A program made the position numbers and the translations under genes. Under the pieces are notes generated by a model. The model worked only from the letters and a program-made list of their open reading frames with translations. It ran no database searches and had not been told where the DNA came from. A stretch of DNA of 64,000 nucleotides from Williamsia muralis NBRC 105860. Its GTDB lineage: Bacteria > Actinomycetota > Actinomycetes > Mycobacteriales > Mycobacteriaceae. Positions 51,840 through 60,339 of the stretch are shown here, one piece after another (the first letter of the stretch is position 1; the number at the start of each line of letters is the position of its first letter). Where the stretch lies: NCBI RefSeq assembly GCF_001598915.1, contig NZ_BDAP01000001.1:1364001-1428000 (forward strand), read 5' to 3'.

Positions 51840-52121
51840 ATGGCCCACACGAACGGCGGGGCGCCGGACGGCACCGATGACGTTTCCCTCACGGCGAAGA
51901 TTCGCGACCTGCTGAGCGCGCGGTCGCCGGATTCGAGTATCTGCCCGTCGGATGTAGCGCGAGCAGTTGCCCCTGATGACTGGCGCCCCCTGATGGAACC
52001 GGTGCGTGCGGTCGCGCGCCAGATGATGGCGGACGGCGAAGTCCAGATCACCCAGGGCGGTGACGTGGTCGACGATCCGGCGAACGTCCGAGGTCCCATC
52101 CGCATTCGCTGGACTCGCTGA
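51840..52121 (+). CDS. DUF3253 protein
   Basis: 93 aa from ATG 51840 behind GGGAAG. A compact winged-helix-like small protein with the DUF3253 signature: SSICPSDVARAVAPDDWRPLMEPVR, cited by its core ICPSDVARAV and DDWRPLM, then EVQITQGGDVVDDP and GPIRIRWTR. Function unknown. It is divergent from the SDR gene and is followed by the AhpD-like gene. Confidence 0.85.
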   Translation: MAHTNGGAPDGTDDVSLTAKIRDLLSARSPDSSICPSDVARAVAPDDWRPLMEPVRAVARQMMADGEVQITQGGDVVDDPANVRGPIRIRWTR

Positions 52122-52205
52122 GCGCGCCTGTCACATTGTGCGCTGCTGTGTCGTCCTCCAGATAGGGGCGCACGGTGCGCTCGTCTGAAACAGGAGGTTC
52201 CTCGC

Positions 52206-52793
52206 GTGGCACGTATTCCAGCAGTCAACCCCGCCGACGCCGGTCTGATGGTGAAGGGGGCGTATCGGTACGCGGCCCGCAGGTTCGGCTCGGTGCCCGA
52301 ACCGTTTGCCGTGATTGCCCATCACCGCGGCCTGTTCCTGGCGTCGGCGATACATGAGACGGCCGTGGACAAGGCGTCGACGGTACTGCCATCGAACATC
52401 CGGGAAATCGCTGTGTTCCGTACGGCCTGGACGATCGGGTGCTCGTGGTGCGTCGACTTCGGCACCATTCTCCAGCGTCTCGACGGTCTCGACATCGACC
52501 GTCTGCGCGACATCGCCGACTATCAGAGTTCGCCGCACTACAGCGACGACGAACGGGCGGCGATCGCGTACTCCGATGCGATCACCGCAACGCCGACCAC
52601 GGTTACCGACGAGCAGGTGGCCGATCTGCGTGAGCGTTTCGGCGACGCCGGTGTGGTGGAGCTGACCTATCAGATCGGGCTGGAGAATCAGCGGGCGCGG
52701 ATGTACTCGGCGCTCGGTATCACCGACCAGGGTTTCTCGACCGACTCCTGCCGGGTGCCGTGGGCCGATCCCGACACAGCGGTGGCGGACTGA
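52206..52793 (+). CDS. AhpD/carboxymuconolactone decarboxylase-like protein
   Basis: 195 aa from GTG 52206, with GGAGG nine bases upstream. The central helix has the redox pair in TIGCSWCVDFG (C-x2-C), as in AhpD peroxidase partners, and the helical pattern of the CMD family around it (AVFRTAWTI, AIAYSDAITATP). It probably removes peroxides or organic hydroperoxides. ECF41 sigma factors, one of which is at 62971, often control such genes, but no promoter link can be shown here. Confidence 0.82.
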   Translation: MARIPAVNPADAGLMVKGAYRYAARRFGSVPEPFAVIAHHRGLFLASAIHETAVDKASTVLPSNIREIAVFRTAWTIGCSWCVDFGTILQRLDGLDIDRLRDIADYQSSPHYSDDERAAIAYSDAITATPTTVTDEQVADLRERFGDAGVVELTYQIGLENQRARMYSALGITDQGFSTDSCRVPWADPDTAVAD

Positions 52794-52862
52794 CCGCGTC
52801 GACCGTCTGACCGACCGGGCACACTGGTGCAGGCAGGTGACGCGATCTACGAAGGGACTCAC

Positions 52863-53522
52863 ATGTCGGCCGGATTGTCCGTGGTGATCGCCGACGACGA
52901 TGTGTTGCTTCGGGCAGGCCTGTCGAGTCTGCTGACGCAGGCCGGGCTGGACGTGGTCGGCCAGGCCGGCGACGCCGATGAACTGCTCACGCTCGTGCGG
53001 GCGGAACCGCCACAACTGGCCATCATCGACATCCGGATGCCACCGTCGCACACCTCGGAGGGTCTCGACGCCGCGCTGCAGATCCGCAAAGAGTTCCCCT
53101 CGGTCTCGATGCTCCTGTTGTCGGCACACGTGGAGGTCGACCATGCTCTCGAGTTGCTCGACGGTGGCCGGGGGATCGGCTACCTGCTCAAGAGCCGGGT
53201 CACCGACGTCACCGATTTTGTGGACACCGTGGGTCGAGTTGCGAACGGTGCGTCGGTGATCGACCCCGCTCTGGTGCACGAGCTGGTGGCCGCGCGACGG
53301 CGCGATGATCCGCTCGGCGCCCTCAGCGCACGGGAACGAGATGTGCTGACGTTGATGGCGGAAGGGCTCTCCAACGCCGGCATCGGGCGCAGGCTGTGGA
53401 TCACCGAGGGCACCGTGGAAAAACACGTCCGCAGCATCCTGACCAAGCTCGATCTCGCCGATACAGCCGACGACCACCGGCGGGTCCGGGCAGTGATCAT
53501 GTATCTCGATGCGATGAGCTGA
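52863..53522 (+). CDS. LuxR/NarL-type response regulator
   Basis: 219 aa. The receiver domain has the acidic pocket DDD at 11-13, phospho-acceptor Asp56 (AIIDIRMP) and the Lys of the KSRVTD turn. The output HTH is LSARERDVLTLMAEGLSNAGIGRRLWITEGTVEKHV, cited by its core EGTVEKHVRSIL. ATG 52863 is behind GAAGGGA. It is near a sensor kinase of the matching class (54093) but transcribed with it on the same strand only after an opposing gene, so pairing is probable, not proven. Confidence 0.9.
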   Translation: MSAGLSVVIADDDVLLRAGLSSLLTQAGLDVVGQAGDADELLTLVRAEPPQLAIIDIRMPPSHTSEGLDAALQIRKEFPSVSMLLLSAHVEVDHALELLDGGRGIGYLLKSRVTDVTDFVDTVGRVANGASVIDPALVHELVAARRRDDPLGALSARERDVLTLMAEGLSNAGIGRRLWITEGTVEKHVRSILTKLDLADTADDHRRVRAVIMYLDAMS

Positions 53523-53555
53523 TCACCACGGGCCAGAGGGTTTGCCGACCTGCCG

Positions 53556-53978
53556 TCAGCTCAGAATGCGCATGATCGACTCGGCGGACAGTTCGAACTT
53601 CGGCAGGAACCCGATCGCCGAGCTCGCCTCCACCATGTCGGCGAAATCCTCCTCATCGTGGGTGGAGACGAGGATGACGGCGGGAACCGGGTCCGGCCGG
53701 GTGTCCAGTAGCGCTTCGACCACATCGAAGCCACTCTCACCGCCGAGGTCGATGTCCACCAAGATCAGGTCGGGCCGGGTGCCGGCAGCGGTCTGTACCG
53801 CAGCAGCAAGTGTCGCGGCCGTCCCGACCACCGTCATGCCCGCAGCCTCCAGCAGCCTCTGCGCCGCAGCGCAGAAGGCGACGCTGTCATCGACGATGAG
53901 GCAGCGATGGTCGGAGGGCTTCACCTCTTCGAGGGTGTCAGACGGACGCGCGTGGGGCATTCCCGCTAGCAGGAACAT
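53556..53978 (-). CDS. Single-domain response regulator (receiver only)
   Basis: 140 aa. It has the receiver acidic pair Asp30-Asp31, phospho-acceptor Asp75 (ILVDIDLGG), the Thr/Ser position in VSTHDEE and Lys in FLPKFELS. No output domain follows. Such proteins act by protein contact or as phosphate sinks. It may share the sensor kinase encoded divergently at 54093 with the LuxR-type regulator. The first Met could be 53978 or 53960; a perfect 16-bp inverted repeat begins 3 bases upstream of the first. Confidence 0.85.
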   Translation of the reverse strand: MFLLAGMPHARPSDTLEEVKPSDHRCLIVDDSVAFCAAAQRLLEAAGMTVVGTAATLAAAVQTAAGTRPDLILVDIDLGGESGFDVVEALLDTRPDPVPAVILVSTHDEEDFADMVEASSAIGFLPKFELSAESIMRILS

Positions 53979-53980
53979 CT

Positions 53981-54016
53981 CGCCGCCGAAAGCGGCGCGG
54001 GCCGCTTTCGGCGGCG
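53981..54016. promoter_or_regulatory. Perfect 16-bp inverted repeat between receiver and kinase genes
   Basis: CGCCGCCGAAAGCGGC (53981-53996) is fully complementary to GCCGCTTTCGGCGGCG (54001-54016), with loop GCGG. It lies in the 114-base divergent gap, touching the receiver start. It could be an operator for a shared promoter or an RNA hairpin covering the receiver's ribosome site. Confidence 0.6.
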
Positions 54017-54092
54017 AGCCGCTTGGCCGACAACGGCACTATCATCGCCGTGTGCTCGGACGAACAAGCAGGCCGCACCGCAGGTCTGCACG

Positions 54093-55952
54093 ATGATCTC
54101 TGCGGCTCGGTCAGGAACAGAGTTCAGTACCGATCGCGGTTCTTGGCGCGACAGGCTCGCCACCACGGTGCTTCGGCCCAGCGCTCCACCTCTGGGGTGG
54201 GGCATCGCCATCGCGTGCGGCTTCATCGCCACCGAGATGCTCGTGGTGCATCTGCTCGAACAGATCGCCCCCAATTCCGCGTTCGGCGCGGTCTTCCTGT
54301 TCGGTGTCCTGGTCGTGTCGGCCGGATGGGGTTTCGGCCTCGCGCTTGTCACATCGGTGGCCAGCGCAACGGCCTACGCGTACGTGCATGTTTCGGAGAA
54401 CAGTGAGAGCCTGGTTCCCGCCGTGGTGGTGTTCTCGACGCTGGCAATACTGACCAATGTGCTGGTGGGCCAGTCCCGGCTTCGCGCAGTCGAATCCGAT
54501 CAACGGCGGCGGGAAGCCGACCTGCTGGCCGCGTTTGCACGCACCATGCTCCGTGAGTCGATGTCGCCGGAGATGTTCGAAAAGGCCAGTTCCCGGCTCT
54601 CCGATGTACTCGAGCTGCCGCCGCCACACGCGGTGCTCGGGCCGGCGGACACTGACCCGGCGCCGGACCAGCAGCGGATCCTGTTGCGTGACAATGGTAT
54701 CGATCTCGGCGCGTTGCTGGTGCCCGGCACCCTCGATGCTGCCGACGCACGCCGTGTCCGGCGAATCGTGCCGGCACTCGAAGCCTTGCTGGCCGCCGCC
54801 CGAGATCGGGAACAACTGCATGAACAGACTGCCAGGCTGGCCCGCCAGCAGGCCGCGCTGCGCAGGGTGGCCACCCTGGTTGCCCTGCGTGTGGAGCCCG
54901 ACGACGTATATCCGGCCGTCGCGCGGGAACTCGGATCCGGGCTGGGTGCCGAGCACGTGTCGGTGGTGCGGTTCGAGGACGGGCACGGTGTTGTGCTCGC
55001 GGCCTGGGACGACGAGCGCAACGAGAACCGCCTCACTCCCGGAGAGCGGCTCGAACTGGGTGGGAACAACATCTGCACCCTTGTTCTGACCACCGGGGAA
55101 CCAGCGGCCATCGATTACACGGCAGCGACCGGCCCGATTGCCGATCGCATGCACCAACGGGGACTGGTCTGCGGGCTCGGAGTGCCGATCACCATCGACG
55201 GCGACGTCTGGGGCGCGGTGGTGGTCGCGTCGTCAGACCGTGCACCCGAGCTCGAGATCCAGACCCGGATGACCGATTTCGCCGACCTGGTGGCCACCGC
55301 GGTCTACAACTGCGAGACCCGGGCTCAACTCACCCAGTCGCGTGCACGTGTCATCGCAGCGGCCGACCAGGCGCGTCGGACCATCGAACGCGACCTCCAC
55401 GACGGCGCCCAGCAACGCATCGTCTCCCTGGGCATGGAGTTGAGGGCCGCGCAGGCGGCCGTCCCCACGGACCGGGAGGACCTACGACTTCGGCTGGACC
55501 GCAGCGTCGATGCGCTCACGCACGTACACACCGATCTTCAGGAACTCTCGCGCGGCATCCACCCTGCGATCCTCTCTAGGGGTGGGCTCGGACCGGCACT
55601 CAAGACCCTCGCCCGCCGATCACCGGTACCGGTGTCCCTGTCCATCGACATCCCCTGGAGACTGCCCGACCCGGTGGAAGTCGCTGCCTACTATGTCGTG
55701 GCCGAAGCGTTGACCAACACCGCGAAGTACGCCGACGCCTCCGTGGTCACGATCACTGCGGCGATCACCGATGAAGTTCTCGACCTCACCGTGTGCGACG
55801 ACGGAGACGGTGGGGCAGACACCGGCGCGGGATCAGGTCTGATCGGCCTGCAGGATCGAATCGAAGCCGTCGGAGGAACATTCACCGTGTCGAGTCCGGT
55901 GGGTGAGGGTACGAACCTCACCGTGCGGATACCCGTGGCACGCGACGCCTGA
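54093..55952 (+). CDS. Sensor histidine kinase (HisKA_3/NarL-partner class)
   Basis: 619 aa. Residues about 30-120 hold three or four membrane helices of DUF4118 (KdpD-like) type; a GAF-like sensor follows (about 260-420: ARELGSGLGAEHVSVVRF, GLGVPITIDGDVWGAVVVAS), then the HisKA_3 helix with phospho-acceptor His436 in ERDLHDGAQQR, and an HATPase domain with AEALTNTAKYA (N box), DDGDGGADTGAGSGLIGLQDR (G boxes). It should phosphorylate a LuxR-type regulator; 52863 is the nearest. The start at ATG 54093 has no clear ribosome site. A 24-bp palindrome follows the stop. Confidence 0.9.
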   Translation: MISAARSGTEFSTDRGSWRDRLATTVLRPSAPPLGWGIAIACGFIATEMLVVHLLEQIAPNSAFGAVFLFGVLVVSAGWGFGLALVTSVASATAYAYVHVSENSESLVPAVVVFSTLAILTNVLVGQSRLRAVESDQRRREADLLAAFARTMLRESMSPEMFEKASSRLSDVLELPPPHAVLGPADTDPAPDQQRILLRDNGIDLGALLVPGTLDAADARRVRRIVPALEALLAAARDREQLHEQTARLARQQAALRRVATLVALRVEPDDVYPAVARELGSGLGAEHVSVVRFEDGHGVVLAAWDDERNENRLTPGERLELGGNNICTLVLTTGEPAAIDYTAATGPIADRMHQRGLVCGLGVPITIDGDVWGAVVVASSDRAPELEIQTRMTDFADLVATAVYNCETRAQLTQSRARVIAAADQARRTIERDLHDGAQQRIVSLGMELRAAQAAVPTDREDLRLRLDRSVDALTHVHTDLQELSRGIHPAILSRGGLGPALKTLARRSPVPVSLSIDIPWRLPDPVEVAAYYVVAEALTNTAKYADASVVTITAAITDEVLDLTVCDDGDGGADTGAGSGLIGLQDRIEAVGGTFTVSSPVGEGTNLTVRIPVARDA

Positions 55953-55969
55953 CACCTGAAGCCTCACGC

Positions 55970-55993
55970 CCACTACCGGCTAGCCGGTAGTGG
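55970..55993. terminator. 24-bp perfect palindrome after the kinase gene
   Basis: Both halves are fully complementary: CCACTACCGGCT (55970-55981) and AGCCGGTAGTGG (55982-55993), without an unpaired loop. It starts 18 bases after the kinase stop. It is probably a terminator, or an operator for the hydrolase that begins at 56100. Confidence 0.5.
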
Positions 55994-56099
55994 CACCTCC
56001 CGTCACCATCCCCCGGGTTTGGACGCCAGCAGCGTCGACACAGCTGCCGCGGTGGACGAATGTTGATGTCACCACGTCGAAGCGACCACAGGAGACACC

Positions 56100-56921
56100 A
56101 TGCCGTACATCACCACCACCGACGGAACCGAGATCTACTACACCGAGCAGGGCAGTGGCCAGCCGGTCATCCTGAGCCACGGATGGCCACTGTCGTCGGA
56201 CGCTTGGCAGCTCGAACTCAAGCTCCTCGCCGACGCCGGCTACCGGGCCATCGCCCATGATCGCCGCGGCCACGGTCGGTCGTCGAAGACTTACCAGGGC
56301 AACGACATGGACACCTACGCCAAAGATCTCGCCGAACTCGTCGAGGCACTTGACCTGCGCGACCTGGTCCTGATCGGACACTCCACCGGTGGTGGTGAAG
56401 TGGTCCGCTACGCCGCCCAGCACGGCGGAGATCGGGTCGCCAAGGTGATCACGGCCGGCGCTGTCCCACCGGTCATGCTGAAGTCAGAGTCCAACCCCGA
56501 AGGCACTCCGATCGAGGCTCTCGACGACATCCGCAACGGTGTACTGAACGACCGCTCGCAGTTCTACAAGGACCTGTCCGAGCCCTTCTTCGGTGCGAAC
56601 CGCGACGATGCCAATGTCTCCCAGGGTGCAAAAGACGACTTCTGGCGTCAGGGCATGCTGGTGAACCTCGCCGCCGCCTACGACTGCGTCAAGGCGTTCT
56701 CCGAGACCGACTTCACCGAGGACCTCAAGGCCCTGGACGTGCCCATCTTCATCGCCCATGGCGGCGACGATCAGATCGTGCCGATCGCCGCAGCTGCCGA
56801 GAAGACCATCGACCTCGTCAAGGACGGAACCTTGAAGGTCTACCCAGGCGCCCCGCACGGCATCTACGGGGAGTACCAGAAGGCCCTGGACGCAGACATC
56901 CTCGAGTTCATCGCCAAGTAG
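56100..56921 (+). CDS. Alpha/beta hydrolase, non-heme haloperoxidase type
   Basis: 273 aa. The catalytic triad is visible: Ser95 in GHSTGGGE, an Asp in HGGDDQIVP (about 224) and His253 in APHGIYG. The HGWPLSSDAW oxyanion loop and DRRGHGRSS are typical of the bromo/chloroperoxidase-esterase subgroup, which acts as an esterase or perhydrolase. ATG 56100 follows AGGAGA. It is followed after 43 bases by a second hydrolase, probably co-transcribed. Confidence 0.9.
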   Translation: MPYITTTDGTEIYYTEQGSGQPVILSHGWPLSSDAWQLELKLLADAGYRAIAHDRRGHGRSSKTYQGNDMDTYAKDLAELVEALDLRDLVLIGHSTGGGEVVRYAAQHGGDRVAKVITAGAVPPVMLKSESNPEGTPIEALDDIRNGVLNDRSQFYKDLSEPFFGANRDDANVSQGAKDDFWRQGMLVNLAAAYDCVKAFSETDFTEDLKALDVPIFIAHGGDDQIVPIAAAAEKTIDLVKDGTLKVYPGAPHGIYGEYQKALDADILEFIAK

Positions 56922-56964
56922 CAGCCAGGCCCCCTTTCAGCCCTTTAGACAACGGAGTTCGTTC

Positions 56965-57705
56965 ATGTCCGCAACACCCACCATCGTTCTCATCCACGGT
57001 GCATTTGCCGATGCTGCCAGCTGGACCCCGGTGACCCGCCGTCTGCTCGACAAGGGTCACACCGTTCTTGCGCCCCCGGTGCCCAACCGCAGTCTGCTCG
57101 GCGACTCGGCGTACATCCGCTCGTTCGTCGAGCAGATCGACGGCCCGGTTGTACTCGTCGGCCACTCCTACGGTGGCGCCGTGATCACCGTTGCCGGTGC
57201 CGCCGACAACGTCGTCGGCCTGGTGTATGTCTCCGGGTACGCACTCGAAGAAGGCGAGAGCCTCGGCGAACTGCAGGGCCGGTTCCCGGATTCCGACCTC
57301 GCCGCCAATCTTGTGTACACGCCGTTCCCGATCGAGGGTGCCGAGCCCGGCACCGACGTCTCGGTCAAGATCAGCGCCTTCCCGGCCGTCTTCGCCGCGG
57401 GTATCCCGCAGGAAGACTCAGAGGTGCTTGCCGTCTCGCAACGACCACTGGCCGCCGCGGCCTTCGGTGAAGCAGCACCGGTCGCCGCCTGGAAGACCAA
57501 GCCCGCGTGGGGAATCGTCAGCAGCGACGACCACACGATCAACCCGGACGTCGAGCGTTTCGGGTACGAGCGTGCGGGCCTGAAGAAGGTTGTCGAACTC
57601 GACGCCCCGCACCTGGTGATGCTGGCGAAGCCGGCTGAGGTCGTCTCCCTCATCGAAGAGGCGGTCACTGCGGTGACCGAGGAAAGCGCCGTCGCGAGCG
57701 CTTGA
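56965..57705 (+). CDS. Alpha/beta hydrolase (esterase-like)
   Basis: 246 aa, the plant salicylate-esterase/MenH-like subgroup. Nucleophile Ser68 in GHSYGG, His216 in DAPHLVML, and the oxyanion HGAFADAASW at about 11-20. Substrate unknown. It lies 43 bases after the haloperoxidase-like gene with no hairpin between, so the pair shares a transcript. A G+C-rich imperfect hairpin follows its stop. Confidence 0.85.
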   Translation: MSATPTIVLIHGAFADAASWTPVTRRLLDKGHTVLAPPVPNRSLLGDSAYIRSFVEQIDGPVVLVGHSYGGAVITVAGAADNVVGLVYVSGYALEEGESLGELQGRFPDSDLAANLVYTPFPIEGAEPGTDVSVKISAFPAVFAAGIPQEDSEVLAVSQRPLAAAAFGEAAPVAAWKTKPAWGIVSSDDHTINPDVERFGYERAGLKKVVELDAPHLVMLAKPAEVVSLIEEAVTAVTEESAVASA

Positions 57706-57712
57706 TGTTCCA

Positions 57713-57750
57713 GCGCGCCGCCCCCGGTCGACGTGCCGAGGGCGGTGCGC
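57713..57750 (+). terminator. Imperfect hairpin after the second hydrolase
   Basis: 57713-57727 (GCGCGCCGCCCCCGG) pairs with 57736-57750 (CCGAGGGCGGTGCGC) with two mismatched positions, eight-base loop. It begins seven bases after the stop and precedes the NmrA-type gene, so it likely separates the two operons. Confidence 0.5.
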
Positions 57751-57796
57751 CCACTTGCTTAGACATCCACCATTGACCGACAGAGAGTCCGAGAAG

Positions 57797-58633
57797 ATGA
57801 GCAGCCCCTATGTGGTGATCGGCGCCACCGGCGCGCAAGGTGGCGCCGTGGTGACAGCGCTGCTCGCCAGAGCGCTGCCCGTGCGTGCAGTGGTCCGGCG
57901 CCCGGAGTCGACCCGAGCCCGCCGGCTCGCAGATGCGGGTGCATCACTCGCTGTTGCCGACCTCGGCGACCCGAAGAGCCTCGCCGCGGCGTTCGCGGGA
58001 GTCGCCGGTGTCTTCGCTCTCACCACACCGTTCGAACGTGGACCGGATGAGGAAGTCTCGCAGGGGATCTCGATCATCGAAGCAGCGTCCACCGCCGGTG
58101 TTCCTCATCTGGTCTTCTCCTCGGTGGCCAGTGCTGATCGCCACACCGGGATCCCGCACTTCGAGAGCAAAGCAGTTGTCGAGGCGGCGTTGATGCGGTC
58201 GGGCGTTGCCAGCACGATCGTCGGCCCCACATACTTCTACGACAACCTCCTGGCCGGAATCGACCAGGTGCGTGGGGGAGTACTCGAGCTCGCGATCGGT
58301 GAAAATACTCCATTACAACAGCTTTCACGTCGCGACCTCGGCGAGTTCGTCGCGACGGTCTTCGAGGATCCGGCGCCCCACGTGGGCCGGCGGATCGACA
58401 TCGCGTCCGACGCACCGACACCCGCCCAGATGGCGGAAGCGTTGGGGCAGCAGCTCGGCCGCACCGTTCGTTTGCGGACCGTCGATGCTACCGACATCGG
58501 TTCGGCGGACATGCGGGCGATGTTCGGGTACCTCAACGACACCGGATATGCGGCCGACATCCCCGCTCTGCACACCGCATACCCGGCAGTCGGTTGGCAA
58601 TCGTTCACCGACTGGCTGGACGAAACGCTATGA
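57797..58633 (+). CDS. NmrA-family NAD(P)-binding protein
   Basis: 278 aa from ATG 57797. It has a Rossmann opening VIGATGAQGGAVV (G-x2-G-x2-G), then RRPESTRARRL (NADP-favouring Arg pair). The Tyr-x3-Lys pair of SDR catalysis is not seen, as usual for NmrA-like proteins, which sense or bind dinucleotides or reduce quinones. It overlaps the next gene by four bases (ATGA), starting a four-gene overlapping operon. Confidence 0.85.
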   Translation: MSSPYVVIGATGAQGGAVVTALLARALPVRAVVRRPESTRARRLADAGASLAVADLGDPKSLAAAFAGVAGVFALTTPFERGPDEEVSQGISIIEAASTAGVPHLVFSSVASADRHTGIPHFESKAVVEAALMRSGVASTIVGPTYFYDNLLAGIDQVRGGVLELAIGENTPLQQLSRRDLGEFVATVFEDPAPHVGRRIDIASDAPTPAQMAEALGQQLGRTVRLRTVDATDIGSADMRAMFGYLNDTGYAADIPALHTAYPAVGWQSFTDWLDETL

Positions 58634-60339
58634 CCACCACTGCGGAGTCCGCGCCCCAGGCGTCCGCATGGGCGCCGTTGCGCAACAAGATCTATCGATA
58701 TCTGTTCATCGCCCAGCTCGTCTCGAACATCGGTCTGTGGATGCAGACCGTCGGGGCCCAGTGGTTCCTGGTGGAGCATGGCAGCAGCGCCACCATCGTT
58801 GCGCTCGTCCAGACTGCGAGCCTGCTGCCGACGCTGTTCTTGGCCTTGCCCGCCGGTGGACTCGCCGATCTCCTCGATCGCAGGCGCCTGCTGATCGCGG
58901 TCAGTGTCTACACCGCGGTCGCTGCGGGGGTCACCACATTCCTGGCCTGGACCGATGTGCTGACGCCTGTGATGCTGCTGGCGATGACGTTCCTGCTCGG
59001 ATGCGGCTCGGCACTGTCGGCTCCGGCGTGGCAGGCCATCCAGCCAGAACTCGTTCCACGCGAACAGATCCCAGCGGCTTCCTCGTTGGGCAGTGTCACC
59101 GTGAACGCGGCACGTGCGGTGGGTCCGGCGATTGGCGGAGTGGTGGTGGCCGCGGCCGGGCCGGCCGCGGTGTTCGCGATCAATGCCGTGTCGTTCCTGG
59201 CGATCATCGGTGCGCTGGTGTGGTGGCGGCGACCCGCCGACGCCCCGGGCGTAGACCGTGAGCGGCTGGGACGGTCGCTGGTGACCGGTCTGCACTACGT
59301 GCACGCAGCACCCATCGTTCGCCGGATCATGGTGCGATCGGCGGTCTTCGCCTTCCCGGCATCTGCCCTCTGGGCTCTGCTGCCGCTGGCGTCGAGTGAG
59401 CACCTTCATTTCGGGGCATCGGGTTACGGCCTGGTACTGGGCATGCTCGGTGTCGGGGCGGTGGCCGGCGTCGCGATCTACCCGCGCCTGCGGAAGAAGT
59501 TGTCGCCCAACGCCTTGCTGGCGGCTTCGGCGATCGCGTACGGGGTGGGAGTGGTCGCGGTCGGCGTGTTGCCGGTGTGGGCGGTGCTGCCGCTGCTCCT
59601 TGTGGCCGGAGCTGCCTGGATCGCAACTCTCACCACGCTCAACGCAGCGATCCAGCTGTCGCTGTCGCACTGGGTGCGGGCCCGCGGGATGTCGATCTAC
59701 CTGCTCGTGTTCATGGGATCGCAGGCTCTCGGATCGTTTGTGTGGGGTGTGGTGGCGTCCCACACGAGCTTTGTCACGGCGTTGCTCATCTCGGCGGCCC
59801 TGCTTGTCGCCGCGGCGGCCAGCGTCACGGTGGTACCGCTGCGGCCCGAGACGGGGACACTGCCGCGAGGTGTGTCCACTGCCTGGCCCACTCCGATGGT
59901 GGTGTTCGGACCCGAACCCGATGACGGCCCTGTTGTCGTCTCGGTGACTTATCGCGTGCGGCCCGCAGAGTTGGACCAGTTCGATCAGGCGATGGCCGCC
60001 GTGGGGAAGGCGCGGCGGCGGACCGGCGGATACTCGTGGGGCCTGTACCGCCATGGCGCCGACTCGGACCTGCGGGTGGAACAGTTCACCGTTCCCTCGT
60101 GGAGTGATTACAAGCGGCAGACCACCGAGCGCTGGACGGAGTCGGACCACCAACTGATCACCGCGGCGTTGTCGCACACGGTGACCGGCGCAACCGAAGA
60201 AGAACGTCAACTGTTCGCGGTCGGGCCCCGGACCGGCCGCCATCCGGCGCGGGCTGGGGAGCACATCGGCCAAGTCGGCGAACCGAACGGTACCGCTGAA
60301 CGGGAGGAGTTGCGGCACGGTTCTACAGTCAAGGGATGA
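58630..60339 (+). CDS. MFS exporter, EntS/MFS_3 type, with C-terminal ABM-like domain
   Basis: 569 aa. Residues 1-~420 hold about 12 helices of the DHA3/EntS-like family: NIGLWMQTVGAQWFLVE in TM1 and GGLADLLDRRRLL in the first cytoplasmic loop. The C-terminal 140 residues are a soluble ABM-like fold (VSVTYRVRPAELDQFDQAM, GLYRHGADSDLRVEQF), which is usual in this subfamily. It should export a small molecule or drug. The start at 58630 overlaps the NmrA stop; the stop overlaps the CofH-like start by four bases (ATGA). Confidence 0.85.
   Translation: MTTTAESAPQASAWAPLRNKIYRYLFIAQLVSNIGLWMQTVGAQWFLVEHGSSATIVALVQTASLLPTLFLALPAGGLADLLDRRRLLIAVSVYTAVAAGVTTFLAWTDVLTPVMLLAMTFLLGCGSALSAPAWQAIQPELVPREQIPAASSLGSVTVNAARAVGPAIGGVVVAAAGPAAVFAINAVSFLAIIGALVWWRRPADAPGVDRERLGRSLVTGLHYVHAAPIVRRIMVRSAVFAFPASALWALLPLASSEHLHFGASGYGLVLGMLGVGAVAGVAIYPRLRKKLSPNALLAASAIAYGVGVVAVGVLPVWAVLPLLLVAGAAWIATLTTLNAAIQLSLSHWVRARGMSIYLLVFMGSQALGSFVWGVVASHTSFVTALLISAALLVAAAASVTVVPLRPETGTLPRGVSTAWPTPMVVFGPEPDDGPVVVSVTYRVRPAELDQFDQAMAAVGKARRRTGGYSWGLYRHGADSDLRVEQFTVPSWSDYKRQTTERWTESDHQLITAALSHTVTGATEEERQLFAVGPRTGRHPARAGEHIGQVGEPNGTAEREELRHGSTVKG

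Noticed and set aside
52863-55952. Kinase and LuxR regulator as NarXL for the nitrate reductase
   Set aside because: They are 29 kb away, and the kinase lacks the NarX periplasmic sensor; no link seen.
58630-60339. MFS C-terminal ABM-like domain as a novel fusion
   Set aside because: This extension is common in MFS_3/EntS-like proteins, so not unusual.
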